DNA of 64,000 nt from Streptomyces sp. NBC_01669 (GTDB taxonomy: Bacteria > Actinomycetota > Actinomycetes > Streptomycetales > Streptomycetaceae), in NCBI RefSeq assembly GCF_026339735.1, contig NZ_JAPEQG010000001.1:7556001-7620000 (forward strand), read 5' to 3'. Under the pieces are notes generated by a model that made no database searches, was not told the origin of the DNA, and worked only from the letters and a program-made list of their open reading frames with translations. Below are positions 55,872 to 64,000 of the stretch, in pieces; the stretch's first letter is position 1; the number at the start of each line of letters is the position of its first letter. The translations under genes were made by a program, and so were the position numbers.

Positions 55872-56678
55872 TCAGTGCCCTGCGACGGACCGCCGCGCCA
55901 CCGGGAAGTCGAAGTAGGTGTCCGGGAACAGCTCAGGCTTGAAGGTGTAGTGCCACCACTCCTCGGCCAGATTCACGAAGCCGGCATCCGTGAGCGTCGT
56001 CTTCAGGAACTGCCGGTTGGCTCGCTGCACACCCTGGATCCGCGGGTCGTCGGTGTGCGACAGCGTGTCGAAGCAGTCGAATCCCGTGCCCATGTCGACC
56101 GAGTTGTCCGGGAACCGCTCGGCCTGCGGCGCGTAACAGGGCACCAGTTGTTCGCCCGGCCGGTACGGCCTGGTCGGCGCAGCGGGTAGCCTCACCAGCG
56201 TCAGGTCCACCGTGCTGCCGCGGCTGTGTCCGGACTTCTCGGCGATGTAACCGTCCGTGAACAGTCGCGTCTTGTCGACCCGGGGGTAGAACTCGCCCTT
56301 CATCGCCTCGTCGTCGAGATCCTCGGCCCAGCGTACGAAGTGATCGACGGCCCGTTGCGGCCGGTAGCAGTCGTACACCTTCAGCGAGTAACCCCGGCGC
56401 AGCAGCTGCGTCTGTGCCCGGTGCAGGGCCTGGGCCGCGGGCCGGGTCAGGATGCAGAGCGGCTGCCGATACCCGTCGACCGGCTCGCCCAGGAAGTTGT
56501 GGCCGGTGGGATAGCGCATCTCCTGGATGATCGTGGGGTCCACCGAACGCAGTGCGACGAACTCCTCGGGCGCCTTCGGCTCGGCCTTCGCCTGTGCCGC
56601 GGGGGTGGCGGCGGTGACGGCGAGCAGGGCGGCGGCAGTGGCTGCCAGGACACGGAAAGCGGAAGCGATACCTGTCAT
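55872..56678 (-). CDS. D-alanyl-D-alanine dipeptidase (VanX/M15D type), secreted
   Basis: 268 aa from ATG 56678; an in-frame ATG at 56693 is an alternative. N-terminal signal (SAFRVLAATAAALLAVTAATPAAQA). Zinc peptidase motifs: KSGHSRGSTVDLTL (His, Asp ligands) and EWWHYTF (catalytic Glu and third ligand). With a signal peptide it acts outside, in cell-wall peptide turnover rather than as cytoplasmic vancomycin-resistance VanX. No vanH/vanA neighbours support resistance. Confidence 0.85.
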   Translation of the reverse strand: MTGIASAFRVLAATAAALLAVTAATPAAQAKAEPKAPEEFVALRSVDPTIIQEMRYPTGHNFLGEPVDGYRQPLCILTRPAAQALHRAQTQLLRRGYSLKVYDCYRPQRAVDHFVRWAEDLDDEAMKGEFYPRVDKTRLFTDGYIAEKSGHSRGSTVDLTLVRLPAAPTRPYRPGEQLVPCYAPQAERFPDNSVDMGTGFDCFDTLSHTDDPRIQGVQRANRQFLKTTLTDAGFVNLAEEWWHYTFKPELFPDTYFDFPVARRSVAGH

Positions 56679-56775
56679 GAGCGCATCATCCATGACTCGC
56701 AGGGGTCCCGGAAGCACGATCGGATACAGTCCGCGCGTGTCCGCGCCAGAAAAGAAGACCGAGCGGAGGAAACAG

Positions 56776-57300
56776 GTGGAGCAACCGACGAAGGGCTCCC
56801 ACTGCAGCAGCTGCGGAGCGCCGTACCCCTCGCCGGCATCCGCGATGTGGCCCCGCACCTGTACCGCCTGCGGCGACATCGCCTACCGCAACCCCCTCCC
56901 GGTCGCCGTCGCCCTGCTCCCCGTCACCGACCGGCAGGGCACCGCGCTCGTCGTCATCACCCGCACCATCGAGCCCCGGCTCGGCGGCCTCGCCCTGCCC
57001 GGCGGCTTCATCGACCACGCCGAGGACTGGCAACACGCGGTCGTCCGTGAACTCCGCGAGGAGACCGGCATCGAGGCCGACCAGCAGGACGTCCGCCTCG
57101 CCGACGCCCTCAGCGCGCCGGACGGTCACCTGCTCCTCTTCGGCCTCCTCCCGCAACGCCCGGCCGCCGAGCTCCCGCCGTCCGTACCCACCGACGAGAC
57201 AGCCGGCCACAGCCTGCTCAGGGCCCCCGCCGAACTGGCCTTCCCCCTGCACACCCGGGCCGCCCGCGCCTGGTTCGAAGGGCGCTACCGCTACCGCTGA
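56776..57300 (+). CDS. NUDIX hydrolase with N-terminal zinc ribbon
   Basis: 174 aa from GTG 56776, chosen because GGAGG ends 6 nt upstream; a GTG at about 56737 is also in frame. Residues 1-30 form a zinc ribbon (CSSCGAPY and CTACGDIAY, as in NudC-like proteins). Nudix box: GGFIDHAEDWQHAVVRELREE followed by TG. It hydrolyses a nucleoside diphosphate linked to X. NUDIX proteins of this layout often act on NAD(H) or RNA caps, but substrate is unproven. Confidence 0.85.
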   Translation: MEQPTKGSHCSSCGAPYPSPASAMWPRTCTACGDIAYRNPLPVAVALLPVTDRQGTALVVITRTIEPRLGGLALPGGFIDHAEDWQHAVVRELREETGIEADQQDVRLADALSAPDGHLLLFGLLPQRPAAELPPSVPTDETAGHSLLRAPAELAFPLHTRAARAWFEGRYRYR

Positions 57301-57305
57301 CGGCA

Positions 57306-59660
57306 TCACACCCCGCGCACCCGCACCGGGCAGGTCACCTCACCGTCCCCACCGTCCCGTTCCACCACGACCTGGCCGCCCGACAGCCGTGACGTGTACC
57401 GCTCGACCTCCGCCTGCTCCCATCCGTCACCCGCGTCCCGGACCACCAGTCCGCCCCCGGTACGCCCAGGAGCCGGAGCCCACACCTCCAGTTCCAGCCC
57501 GCCGTCCGCGCCCCGCACCGGAATCACCGCACCCGCCCGGGCCAGCACCGGCACCCGGGACAACGGCGCATCGACCAGGACCTGCCCCGGCCCCTCGTGC
57601 ACCTCGCCGGTCGCCGTGTCGTACCACCGCCCCCGCGGCAGCCGCACCGCCCGCCGGTCCGTGCCCCGCTGCAGCACCGGCGCCACCAGCAGTGCGTCGC
57701 CGAGCAGAAACGCGTCCTCGCAGTCCCGCAGCGCCCGGTCCCCGGGCGCCCCCCACCACAGCGGCCGCACATACGGCGCACCCGTCAGCCGGGCCAGCTG
57801 CGCCAGCGTCACAAAGTACGGACGCAGCCGCTCCCGCTCCTCCAGCGCCGCCCTCGCGTGCTGCAGCACCTCCGGCCCGAACTCCCACGGCTCCCGCCGC
57901 CCCGCGTCCATCGCCGAGTGCGTACGGAACAACGGCAGAAAGGCACCCAGCTGGAACCACCGCAGATACAGCTCGGGGGACGGCGACCCGTCGAAGCCCC
58001 CCACATCAGGGCCCGAATACGGCACCCCGCACAGGCCGAGCCCCAGCACCAGCGCCAGCGAGGCGCGCAAGCCCGGCCAGCCCGACTCCACATCGCCGGA
58101 CCAGGTACCCCCGTACCGCTGCATCCCCGCCCAGCCGGAACGCGAGAACAGGAACGGCCGCTCGTCCGGACGCAGCCGGCGGAGCCCCTCGTACCCGGCC
58201 CGCGCCATCGCCAGCCCGTACACATTGTGGGCCTCCCGGTGATCGCCCCCGAGGCCCTCCAGACAGTGCCGCGCCGACCGCGGCAGCGTCGGCTCACCGA
58301 ACGCCGTGAACGACACCGGCTCGTTCATGTCGTGCCACACCCCGGAGAACCCCTGCGCCAGCCGCTCCTCGTACAGACCGCCCCACCACTCCCGCACCTG
58401 CGGATCGGTGAAGTCCGGGTACACGCACTCCCCGGGCCACACCTCCCCACGCACCGCCCGCCCCCGCGCGTCCCGCACGAACGCCCCGGCACTGCCGACC
58501 GCCGAACCGGCATCGAACACCGCGTTCCCCGGCTCCGCCTTCACCGCCGGATCGACGATCGACACCAGCCGCACCCCGTCCTCCTCCCGCAGTTCCTCCG
58601 CCAGCCCCGCCAGATCGGGGAACCGCTCACGGTCGACGGTGAACACCCGATGGCCGTCGTAATGGTCGATGTCCAGATGCAGCACGGACAGCGGCAGCCC
58701 CCGCTCCCGGTAGCCGGCGACCACCCGCCGCACCTCCCGCTCGCTCCCGAACCCCCAGCGGGCGTGCTGCGGACCGAGCGCCCAGGACGGCGGCAGCGCC
58801 GGCGCACCTGTCAGAGCCGTCCAGCCCTGAAGCACCCGGGCAGGCGTCCCCGCCAACGTCCAGCAGCGCAGCGGCCCCCCGTCCATCCGCACCTCGCACA
58901 TCCCCGGACGGTCATGCCCGGACCCCGCGCCCTCCTCGCCCTCGCTGAGCGTCACCCGCCCCGCCCAGGTGTTGTCGTGGAACACCAGATGCGTCCCCGC
59001 GTCCGAGACCACCACCTGCACCGGCATCGTCAGATACAGCGGATCGTCACCGGGTCCGAAGCGCCCGCCCGGGTCGGTGTTCCACAGCGCGTACGAACCG
59101 TCCCGCAGCCGAGGCCCAGCCCCCCGCCCGCCCAGCCCGAAGAACCGGGCGTCCGCCGGCAGCTCGGACCGCTGCACCCACCGGGCGGAACCCCCCGCCA
59201 CCGGCTCCCACCATCGCGGCGGCAGCTCCCGCCGGAGCACCACACCGCCGGGCGTGCGCAGTTCCACCGCCCCGTGCCGCGACACCACCACGGTCAGCCG
59301 CTCCGACACCACCTGCCAGCCGCCGTCCTTGTCCGGCTCCAGCACGGCACGCGGATCCGGCTCCGGAGCCGGACCGGGCAGCGCGTACGACGGCAGCGGC
59401 TCCGCCCCGTCCCACGCCCAGAACACCGCACCACCCGCCGAAACGCGGATGCACAACTCCGAACGGGCGAACCTGACCACACCACCACCGGGCCCGGGCT
59501 CAGCCCCCGCCAGCAGACCGGGCACCCTGGCCCGCTCCGGGCCTCGGGGCGACAGCGCCCGCGCATCCGCACGTTGCCGCCGCCAGGCCGAGCGCACCGT
59601 GCGCATCCCCCGCACCGAACCCACCATTTTCACCGAGCGCACCAGGTCACGACCGTTCAT
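57306..59660 (-). CDS. Glycoside hydrolase family 31
   Basis: 784 aa from ATG 59660 (AGGGTGAG upstream). Beta-sandwich N-domain, then the barrel with WALGPQHARWGFGS, the nucleophile Asp in GVWHDMNEP (about residue 443) and the acid/base Asp in TWSGDVESGW (about 522), then RTHSAMDAGRREPW. No signal peptide, so intracellular alpha-glucosidase or alpha-xylosidase. It ends only 5 nt from the convergent NUDIX gene, with no terminator between them. Confidence 0.9.
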   Translation of the reverse strand: MNGRDLVRSVKMVGSVRGMRTVRSAWRRQRADARALSPRGPERARVPGLLAGAEPGPGGGVVRFARSELCIRVSAGGAVFWAWDGAEPLPSYALPGPAPEPDPRAVLEPDKDGGWQVVSERLTVVVSRHGAVELRTPGGVVLRRELPPRWWEPVAGGSARWVQRSELPADARFFGLGGRGAGPRLRDGSYALWNTDPGGRFGPGDDPLYLTMPVQVVVSDAGTHLVFHDNTWAGRVTLSEGEEGAGSGHDRPGMCEVRMDGGPLRCWTLAGTPARVLQGWTALTGAPALPPSWALGPQHARWGFGSEREVRRVVAGYRERGLPLSVLHLDIDHYDGHRVFTVDRERFPDLAGLAEELREEDGVRLVSIVDPAVKAEPGNAVFDAGSAVGSAGAFVRDARGRAVRGEVWPGECVYPDFTDPQVREWWGGLYEERLAQGFSGVWHDMNEPVSFTAFGEPTLPRSARHCLEGLGGDHREAHNVYGLAMARAGYEGLRRLRPDERPFLFSRSGWAGMQRYGGTWSGDVESGWPGLRASLALVLGLGLCGVPYSGPDVGGFDGSPSPELYLRWFQLGAFLPLFRTHSAMDAGRREPWEFGPEVLQHARAALEERERLRPYFVTLAQLARLTGAPYVRPLWWGAPGDRALRDCEDAFLLGDALLVAPVLQRGTDRRAVRLPRGRWYDTATGEVHEGPGQVLVDAPLSRVPVLARAGAVIPVRGADGGLELEVWAPAPGRTGGGLVVRDAGDGWEQAEVERYTSRLSGGQVVVERDGGDGEVTCPVRVRGV

Positions 59661-59841
59661 GCAGCTCACCCTGCCACCCGTCGAGGCGTCAGCGGGCTCC
59701 GTTCAACTTCCGTTCACCCGTGGCCTGACCACATAGCCGGACAAGTAACCATGGGCGGGGAACCCTGGTGCGGAAGACGATCACGTGGCATCGTCCGTGA
59801 CACGCCCACCCCGCGTACCCGTACAGCCAGGGAGCCGCCCC

Positions 59842-61818
59842 ATGACCTCAGCAGCGAACGAAGCCCCCCTCTGGCAGCCCGACCCCGAGCGCATCGCCGC
59901 CGCGGCGGTCACTCGCTTCCAGAGCTGGGCGGCCGAGCGGTACGGAGCACCGGCCGAAGGCGGCTACCCGGAGCTGCACCGCTGGTCCGTCGACGAACTG
60001 GACACCTTCTGGCAGGCCGTCGCCGACTGGTTCGACATCCGGTTCTCCACCCCGTACGAGACCGTCATCGGCGACCGCACCATGCCCGGCGCCCAGTGGT
60101 TCCCCGGCGCCACCCTCAACTACGCGGAACACGCCCTGCGCACCGCCGAGGACCCCCTCCGCGCCGGCGCACCGGCCCTCCTCCATGTCGACGAGACCCA
60201 CACCCAGGTCCCGGTCAGCTGGTCCGAACTCCGCCGTCAGGTCGGCTCCCTCGCCGCCGAACTCCGTGCCCTGGGGGTTCGCCCCGGCGACCGCGTCAGC
60301 GGCTACCTCCCCAACATTCCGCAGTCGGTCGTCGCGCTTCTCGCCACCGCGGCCGTCGGCGGCGTCTGGACCTCGTGCGCCCCGGATTTCGGTGCCCGCA
60401 GCGTCCTCGACCGGTTCCAGCAGGTCGAACCCGTCGTCCTCTTCACCGTCGACGGCTACCGCTACGGCGGCAAGGAACACGACCGCTCCGAGACGGTCGC
60501 CGAACTGCGCCGCGAACTCCCCACCCTGCGCGCCGTCGTCCACATCCCGCTGCTGGGCACCCCCGCCCCCGAAGGCGCCCTCGAATGGTCCGCACTCACC
60601 TCCGCGGACACCGAACCCGTCTTCGAGCAGGTCCCCTTCGACCACCCGTTGTGGGTGCTGTACTCCTCCGGCACCACCGGGCTCCCCAAGGCGATCGTCC
60701 AGTCCCAGGGCGGCATCCTCATCGAGCACTTCAAGCAGCTCGGACTGCACTGCGACCTCGGGCCCGACGACCGCTTCTTCTGGTACACCTCCACCGGCTG
60801 GATGATGTGGAACTTCCTCGTCTCCGGCCTGCTCACCGGCACCACCGTCGTGCTGTACGACGGAAGCCCCGGCTACCCGGACGTCAGCGCCCAGTGGCGC
60901 GTCGCCGAACAGACCGGCGCCACCCTCTTCGGCACCTCCGCCGCCTACGTCATGGCATGCCGCAAGGCCGACATCCACCCGGGCCGCGACTTCGACCTCT
61001 CGCGCATCCAGTGCGTGGCCACCACCGGCTCCCCGCTCCCGCCCGACGGCTTCCGCTGGCTCCACGACGAGGTCGCGGACAACCTCTGGATCGCCTCCGT
61101 CAGCGGCGGCACGGACGTCTGCAGCTGTTTCGCCGGCGCGGTCCCCACCCTGCCCGTACACATCGGCGAGCTCCAGGCGCCCTGCCTCGGTACGGACCTC
61201 CAGTCCTGGGACCCGGCAGGCAAGCCGCTCTCCGGCGAGGTCGGCGAACTGGTCGTCACCAACCCGCTGCCCTCGATGCCCATCCACTTCTGGAACGACC
61301 CGGACGGCAGCCGCTACCGCGACAGCTACTTCGAGATGTACCCCGGCGTCTGGCGCCACGGCGACTGGATCACCCTCACCGACCATGGCTCGGTCATCAT
61401 CCACGGACGCTCCGACTCCACCCTCAACCGGCAGGGGGTACGGATGGGCTCCGCCGACATCTACGAAGCGGTCGAACGCCTCCCCGAGATCCGCGAATCC
61501 CTGGTCATCGGCCTCGAGGAGCCCGACGGGGGGTACTGGATGCCGCTCTTCGTCCACCTCGCCGACGGTTCCGCCCTCGACGACGGCCTGCGCGACCGGA
61601 TCAAACAGACCATCCGTGACAACCTCTCGCCGCGCCACGTCCCGGACGAGGTCATCGAGGTACCCGGCATTCCGCACACCCTCACCGGCAAGCGCATCGA
61701 GGTTCCGGTCAAGCGCCTCCTCCAGGGAACGGAGCTGGCCAAGGCCGTCAACCCCGGCTCGATCGACAACCTCGAACTGCTCCACTTCTACGAGGACCTG
61801 GCCCGCAAGCGCCGCTGA
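59842..61818 (+). CDS. Acetoacetate-CoA ligase
   Basis: 658 aa. Activates acetoacetate with ATP to acetoacetyl-CoA. The AMP-binding core is YSSGTTGLPKAIV near residue 272; FFWYTSTGWMMWNFLVSGL, SGGTDVCSCFAG and GDWITLTDHGSVIIHGRSD are family motifs. The acylation-sensitive Lys is in LTGKRIEVPVK near 617. Length and these motifs separate it from acetyl-CoA synthetase. ATG 59842 has GGGAG upstream. It may feed ketone bodies into polyketide or mevalonate-type use (inference). Confidence 0.88.
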   Translation: MTSAANEAPLWQPDPERIAAAAVTRFQSWAAERYGAPAEGGYPELHRWSVDELDTFWQAVADWFDIRFSTPYETVIGDRTMPGAQWFPGATLNYAEHALRTAEDPLRAGAPALLHVDETHTQVPVSWSELRRQVGSLAAELRALGVRPGDRVSGYLPNIPQSVVALLATAAVGGVWTSCAPDFGARSVLDRFQQVEPVVLFTVDGYRYGGKEHDRSETVAELRRELPTLRAVVHIPLLGTPAPEGALEWSALTSADTEPVFEQVPFDHPLWVLYSSGTTGLPKAIVQSQGGILIEHFKQLGLHCDLGPDDRFFWYTSTGWMMWNFLVSGLLTGTTVVLYDGSPGYPDVSAQWRVAEQTGATLFGTSAAYVMACRKADIHPGRDFDLSRIQCVATTGSPLPPDGFRWLHDEVADNLWIASVSGGTDVCSCFAGAVPTLPVHIGELQAPCLGTDLQSWDPAGKPLSGEVGELVVTNPLPSMPIHFWNDPDGSRYRDSYFEMYPGVWRHGDWITLTDHGSVIIHGRSDSTLNRQGVRMGSADIYEAVERLPEIRESLVIGLEEPDGGYWMPLFVHLADGSALDDGLRDRIKQTIRDNLSPRHVPDEVIEVPGIPHTLTGKRIEVPVKRLLQGTELAKAVNPGSIDNLELLHFYEDLARKRR

Positions 61819-61834
61819 CAGTCCGCACTGTCAG
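61815..61834 (+). terminator. Small hairpin at the end of the acetoacetate-CoA ligase gene
   Basis: CTGACAGT / ACTGTCAG with a CCGC loop; perfect 8 bp overlapping the stop codon. A weak terminator or 3'-end structure. Confidence 0.45.
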
Positions 61835-61885
61835 TGCCCGCGATTACTCTGAGTGAGCAATGTTCGACAGCGCACCGGGGGAGTC

Positions 61886-62785
61886 ATGGCGCACACCGGG
61901 AACACCAGGAACACCACGTCCATGCGACGCACGCTGCGCCGCGAAGCACCGAGCACCATCGGCCTCCTGGCCGACGAGCGGGACTTCGCGGCCATGCGGC
62001 GCTACCGCACCTTCACCTTCGACGACCACACCGTCTATCTGCAGCAGGTCGAGGGCCTGCTGAAGATCCTCGCGGCCCAGGGCATGCACACCACGGTCGC
62101 CCTCTTCGACCCCGAGGAATACGCGGAATACTGCGCCGAATCCGGGCTCGCGCCCGACGCCCCGGCCAGCCGCAGCCGTTTCACCGCCGAAGTCGCGGCT
62201 GCCGGAGCCACCGTCGCCTACACCGGACAACCCATCGACACCCTGATCCCGCTCCTCGTCTCCCGAGCGGTCCGCCAGGCCACCTGGGAGTACGCCACGG
62301 TGCTCCTGGCCGACCTCGGTGAATGCGCCGACTGCGGCCAGGACATCGGCCGCGCCGCCTTCGACCGGGCCTCCCACCTGCTGATGCGCACCCTGGAAAC
62401 GGCGGGTCCGGGCACCCACCACCTCGTCTGCAGCACCCCCACGGAGAACGAGCAACTGCTCGCCGTCCTTCACACCGAGCGCGGCGCGACGGGGCCGGCC
62501 CGACTCGAATCCGGAGAGGGAGCAGAGTTCGTCACCGTCCTCGCCGTCGGCGTCGCCCTCGAAAGCCATGGCGGACTCGTTCTCCGTACGAGTAACCCCG
62601 GGACCCCGGACCGGGTTCACGGCTGGCGACTGACCCGCGGCAGCCTCGTACCGCTCACCGCCGGCGAGGTCTTCAGCGCCTACTGCACCGACGCGGACAC
62701 CGGCGACCCGGTCTCGCCGGAGTCGGGAGTGGAGTACTGCGCGGGCTTCGACATCGGCGCCGACGAACCGGAGGCCCACCACTGA
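61886..62785 (+). CDS. Streptomyces-type hypothetical protein
   Basis: 299 aa from ATG 61886 (GGGGGAG upstream). Mixed alpha/beta: RRYRTFTFDDHTVYLQQVEG, TTVALFDPEEYAEYCAESGL, a possible metal site in LADLGECADCGQDIGRAAF, and a beta-rich end (ESHGGLVLRTSNPGTPDRV). No signal peptide or membrane span. I do not recognise a function. The C-terminal GAD..EAHH and its stop fall in a 22-bp tandem duplication. Confidence 0.75.
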   Translation: MAHTGNTRNTTSMRRTLRREAPSTIGLLADERDFAAMRRYRTFTFDDHTVYLQQVEGLLKILAAQGMHTTVALFDPEEYAEYCAESGLAPDAPASRSRFTAEVAAAGATVAYTGQPIDTLIPLLVSRAVRQATWEYATVLLADLGECADCGQDIGRAAFDRASHLLMRTLETAGPGTHHLVCSTPTENEQLLAVLHTERGATGPARLESGEGAEFVTVLAVGVALESHGGLVLRTSNPGTPDRVHGWRLTRGSLVPLTAGEVFSAYCTDADTGDPVSPESGVEYCAGFDIGADEPEAHH

Positions 62786-62808
62786 GGAACCGGAGGCCCA
62801 CCACTGAG
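62765..62808 (+). repeat. 22-bp perfect tandem duplication over a stop codon
   Basis: Units 62765-62786 and 62787-62808 are identical and adjacent (each starts GAACCGGAGG and ends CACTGAG). The first unit contains the real TGA (62783-62785); the second is in the non-coding tail. A recent slippage event. Confidence 0.95.
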
Positions 62809-62815
62809 AGAAGAA

Positions 62816-62849
62816 AGGGGCTCCCCGCCACCTGCGGCGGGGAGCCCCT
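62816..62849. terminator. 14-bp bidirectional terminator
   Basis: A 14-bp stem (62816-62829 with 62836-62849), loop ACCTGC, preceded by AAGAA and followed by T-C. Lies between the convergent hypothetical gene and ptsI, 20 nt from the ptsI stop. Confidence 0.88.
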
Positions 62850-62869
62850 CCGCGACCGGCTGCGCGGAC

Positions 62870-64000
62870 CTACTCGCCCGACAGCACCGCCTGAGCCGCG
62901 AGCCGCGCCTCATCGGCGGAATCCGCGGCGCGCGCGGCAGCAGCGGCACGCTCGCACTGCGCGAGCGTGTGCTTTGCCAGGGTGGCCCGGACATAAGGAA
63001 TGGACGCGGCGCCCATCGACAGGGAGGTGACACCCAGACCGGTCAGCACGCAGGCGAGCAGCGGATCGGCGGCGGCCTCACCACAGACACCGCAGCTCTT
63101 GCCCTCGGCCTTGGCCGCATCGGCCGACAGTGCCACGAGGTCCAGCAGCGCGGGCTGCCACGGATCCTGCAGCCGGGACACCGCACCCACCTGACGGTCG
63201 GCGGCAAAGGTGTACTGCGCCAGGTCATTGGTGCCCAGCGACAGGAACTCCACCTCCCGCAGGATCGAGCGGGCCCGAAGAGCTGCGGACGGAATCTCCA
63301 CCATCGCGCCGAACTTCGCCTGCAGCCCGGCCGCCCGGCACGCGTCGGCGAACGCCTTCGCATCCGTACGGTCCGCCACCATGGGCGCCATGACCTCCAG
63401 ATGGACGGGAAGCCCCTCGGCAGCCTTCGCCAGCGAGGTCAGCTGGCTCCGCAGCACCTCCGGGTGGTCCAGCAGAGTGCGGAGCCCCCGCACACCCAGC
63501 GCCGGGTTCGGCTCGTCCGCGGGCGTCAGGAAGTCGAGCGGCTTGTCCGCGCCGGCATCCAGCACCCGCACCACGACACGCCCCTCGGGGAACGCCTCCA
63601 GCACCGCCCGGTACGCCGCGACCTGCTTCTCCTCGGAAGGCGCCTGCTTGCTGTCGTCCAGGAACAGGAACTCCGTACGGAACAGCCCCACACCCTCGGC
63701 ACCGGCCTCGACCGCCGCCGGCACGTCGCCGGGCCCGCCCACATTGGCGAGCAGTGGCACCTTGTGACCGTCGGACGTCGCACCCGGACCGGTCGACGCG
63801 GACAGCGCAGCCTTGCGCGCAGCCGCAGCGCTCTCCATCTCGGCACGCTTCTCGTCGCTCGGCTCGACGAAGATCTCGCCGGTGCTGCCGTCCACCGCGA
63901 TCACGGTTCCCTCGGCCAGCTCACCGGCCCCGGGGAGAGCCACTACGGCCGGCACACCGAGCGCCCGCGCGAGAATCGCACTGTGACTGGTCGGTCCGCC
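62870..64000 (-). CDS. ptsI: PEP-protein phosphotransferase (PTS enzyme I), 5' part outside window
   Basis: 376 residues visible, frame open through the right edge, so GTG 63955 is not the true start. Enzyme I takes phosphate from PEP and passes it to HPr. The active-site His is visible next to the edge in GGPTSHSAILAR (codon 63985-63983). The PEP-binding barrel shows VGLFRTEFLFLD, RVLDAGADKPLDFL, GVRGLRTLL, FGAMVEIPSAAL, SLGTNDLAQYT and SCGVCGEAAADPLL with the C-terminal Cys. It starts sugar uptake, including N-acetylglucosamine, the DasR signal. Confidence 0.95.
   Translation of the reverse strand, partial: GGPTSHSAILARALGVPAVVALPGAGELAEGTVIAVDGSTGEIFVEPSDEKRAEMESAAAARKAALSASTGPGATSDGHKVPLLANVGGPGDVPAAVEAGAEGVGLFRTEFLFLDDSKQAPSEEKQVAAYRAVLEAFPEGRVVVRVLDAGADKPLDFLTPADEPNPALGVRGLRTLLDHPEVLRSQLTSLAKAAEGLPVHLEVMAPMVADRTDAKAFADACRAAGLQAKFGAMVEIPSAALRARSILREVEFLSLGTNDLAQYTFAADRQVGAVSRLQDPWQPALLDLVALSADAAKAEGKSCGVCGEAAADPLLACVLTGLGVTSLSMGAASIPYVRATLAKHTLAQCERAAAAARAADSADEARLAAQAVLSGE

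Noticed and set aside
55872..56678. Vancomycin-resistance VanX
   Set aside because: The protein is exported and no vanH, vanA, vanR or vanS neighbours exist; a wall-turnover peptidase is more likely.
57597..61619. 1340-aa plus-strand frame crossing the GH31 and acetoacetate-CoA ligase genes
   Set aside because: His/Arg/Pro-rich out-of-frame shadow spanning two real genes on opposite strands.

Overview
The window is a piece of a Streptomyces-type chromosome. Evidence: very high GC with strong G/C third-position bias, many GTG/TTG starts, 4-nt stop/start overlaps, a conservon, RbpA behind a SigR-type promoter, EccA-like and twin-arginine exported proteins, and a riboflavin operon containing a PnuC-like transporter. 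Almost everything is housekeeping or lineage-typical; the left edge and a few gaps carry signs of mobility and gene decay.

Layout. 1-1.1 kb: 3' end of a TnpB-type IS inserted in a GH18 chitinase gene, of which only the N-terminus and an intact chitinase promoter remain. 1.7-7.9 kb: FMN riboswitch, ribD-ribE-ribM-ribBA-ribH, then hisE-hisG and a small membrane protein. 8-10.6 kb: two coupled CNNM/CorC-type membrane proteins. 10.8-15.5 kb: orphan EccA-like AAA ATPase, a kinase-like P-loop protein, a Tat-exported C39-like peptidase and a small membrane protein. 15.6 kb: a second chitinase remnant (C-terminus fused to its own promoter). 16-23.3 kb: acyl-CoA dehydrogenase, small hypotheticals, Lrp regulator, amidohydrolase, polyprenol-P-mannose synthase, FxsA, a 163-bp MITE-like element, and rbpA. 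23.5-28 kb: MFS, glycerophosphodiesterase, YczE and its divergent MocR/YczR-type regulator. 28-39.5 kb: FtsK-like protein with a degenerate P-loop, ankyrin and HEAT-like proteins, two GT4 glycosyltransferases coupled to an SGNH hydrolase, and 5-oxoprolinase/hydantoinase.

39.4-47.1 kb holds the most interesting unit: its own apparently leaderless promoter drives three genes (508 aa, 311 aa, 1632 aa) with the order, sizes and architecture of a MksF-MksE-MksB / JetA-JetB-JetC SMC complex, but with no JetD/MksG nuclease gene beside it. Next come a conservon (kinase-like CvnA, roadblock CvnB, DUF742 CvnC, GTPase CvnD, 48-52.3 kb), glpF-glpK without glpD, a frameshifted thiolase C-terminal remnant, a DUF962 protein, a VanX-type dipeptidase, a NUDIX hydrolase, a GH31 glycosidase, acetoacetate-CoA ligase, a lineage-specific hypothetical whose stop codon lies in a 22-bp tandem duplication, and the C-terminal half of ptsI running off the right end.

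Functionally, the rib genes form one FMN-controlled unit for riboflavin synthesis plus uptake. CvnA-D form a membrane sensor/G-protein module. yczR/yczE are a divergent regulator/target pair. glpFK handle glycerol uptake. All assignments rest on motif reading and gene context; no database search was run. No tRNA, rRNA or CRISPR array was seen.
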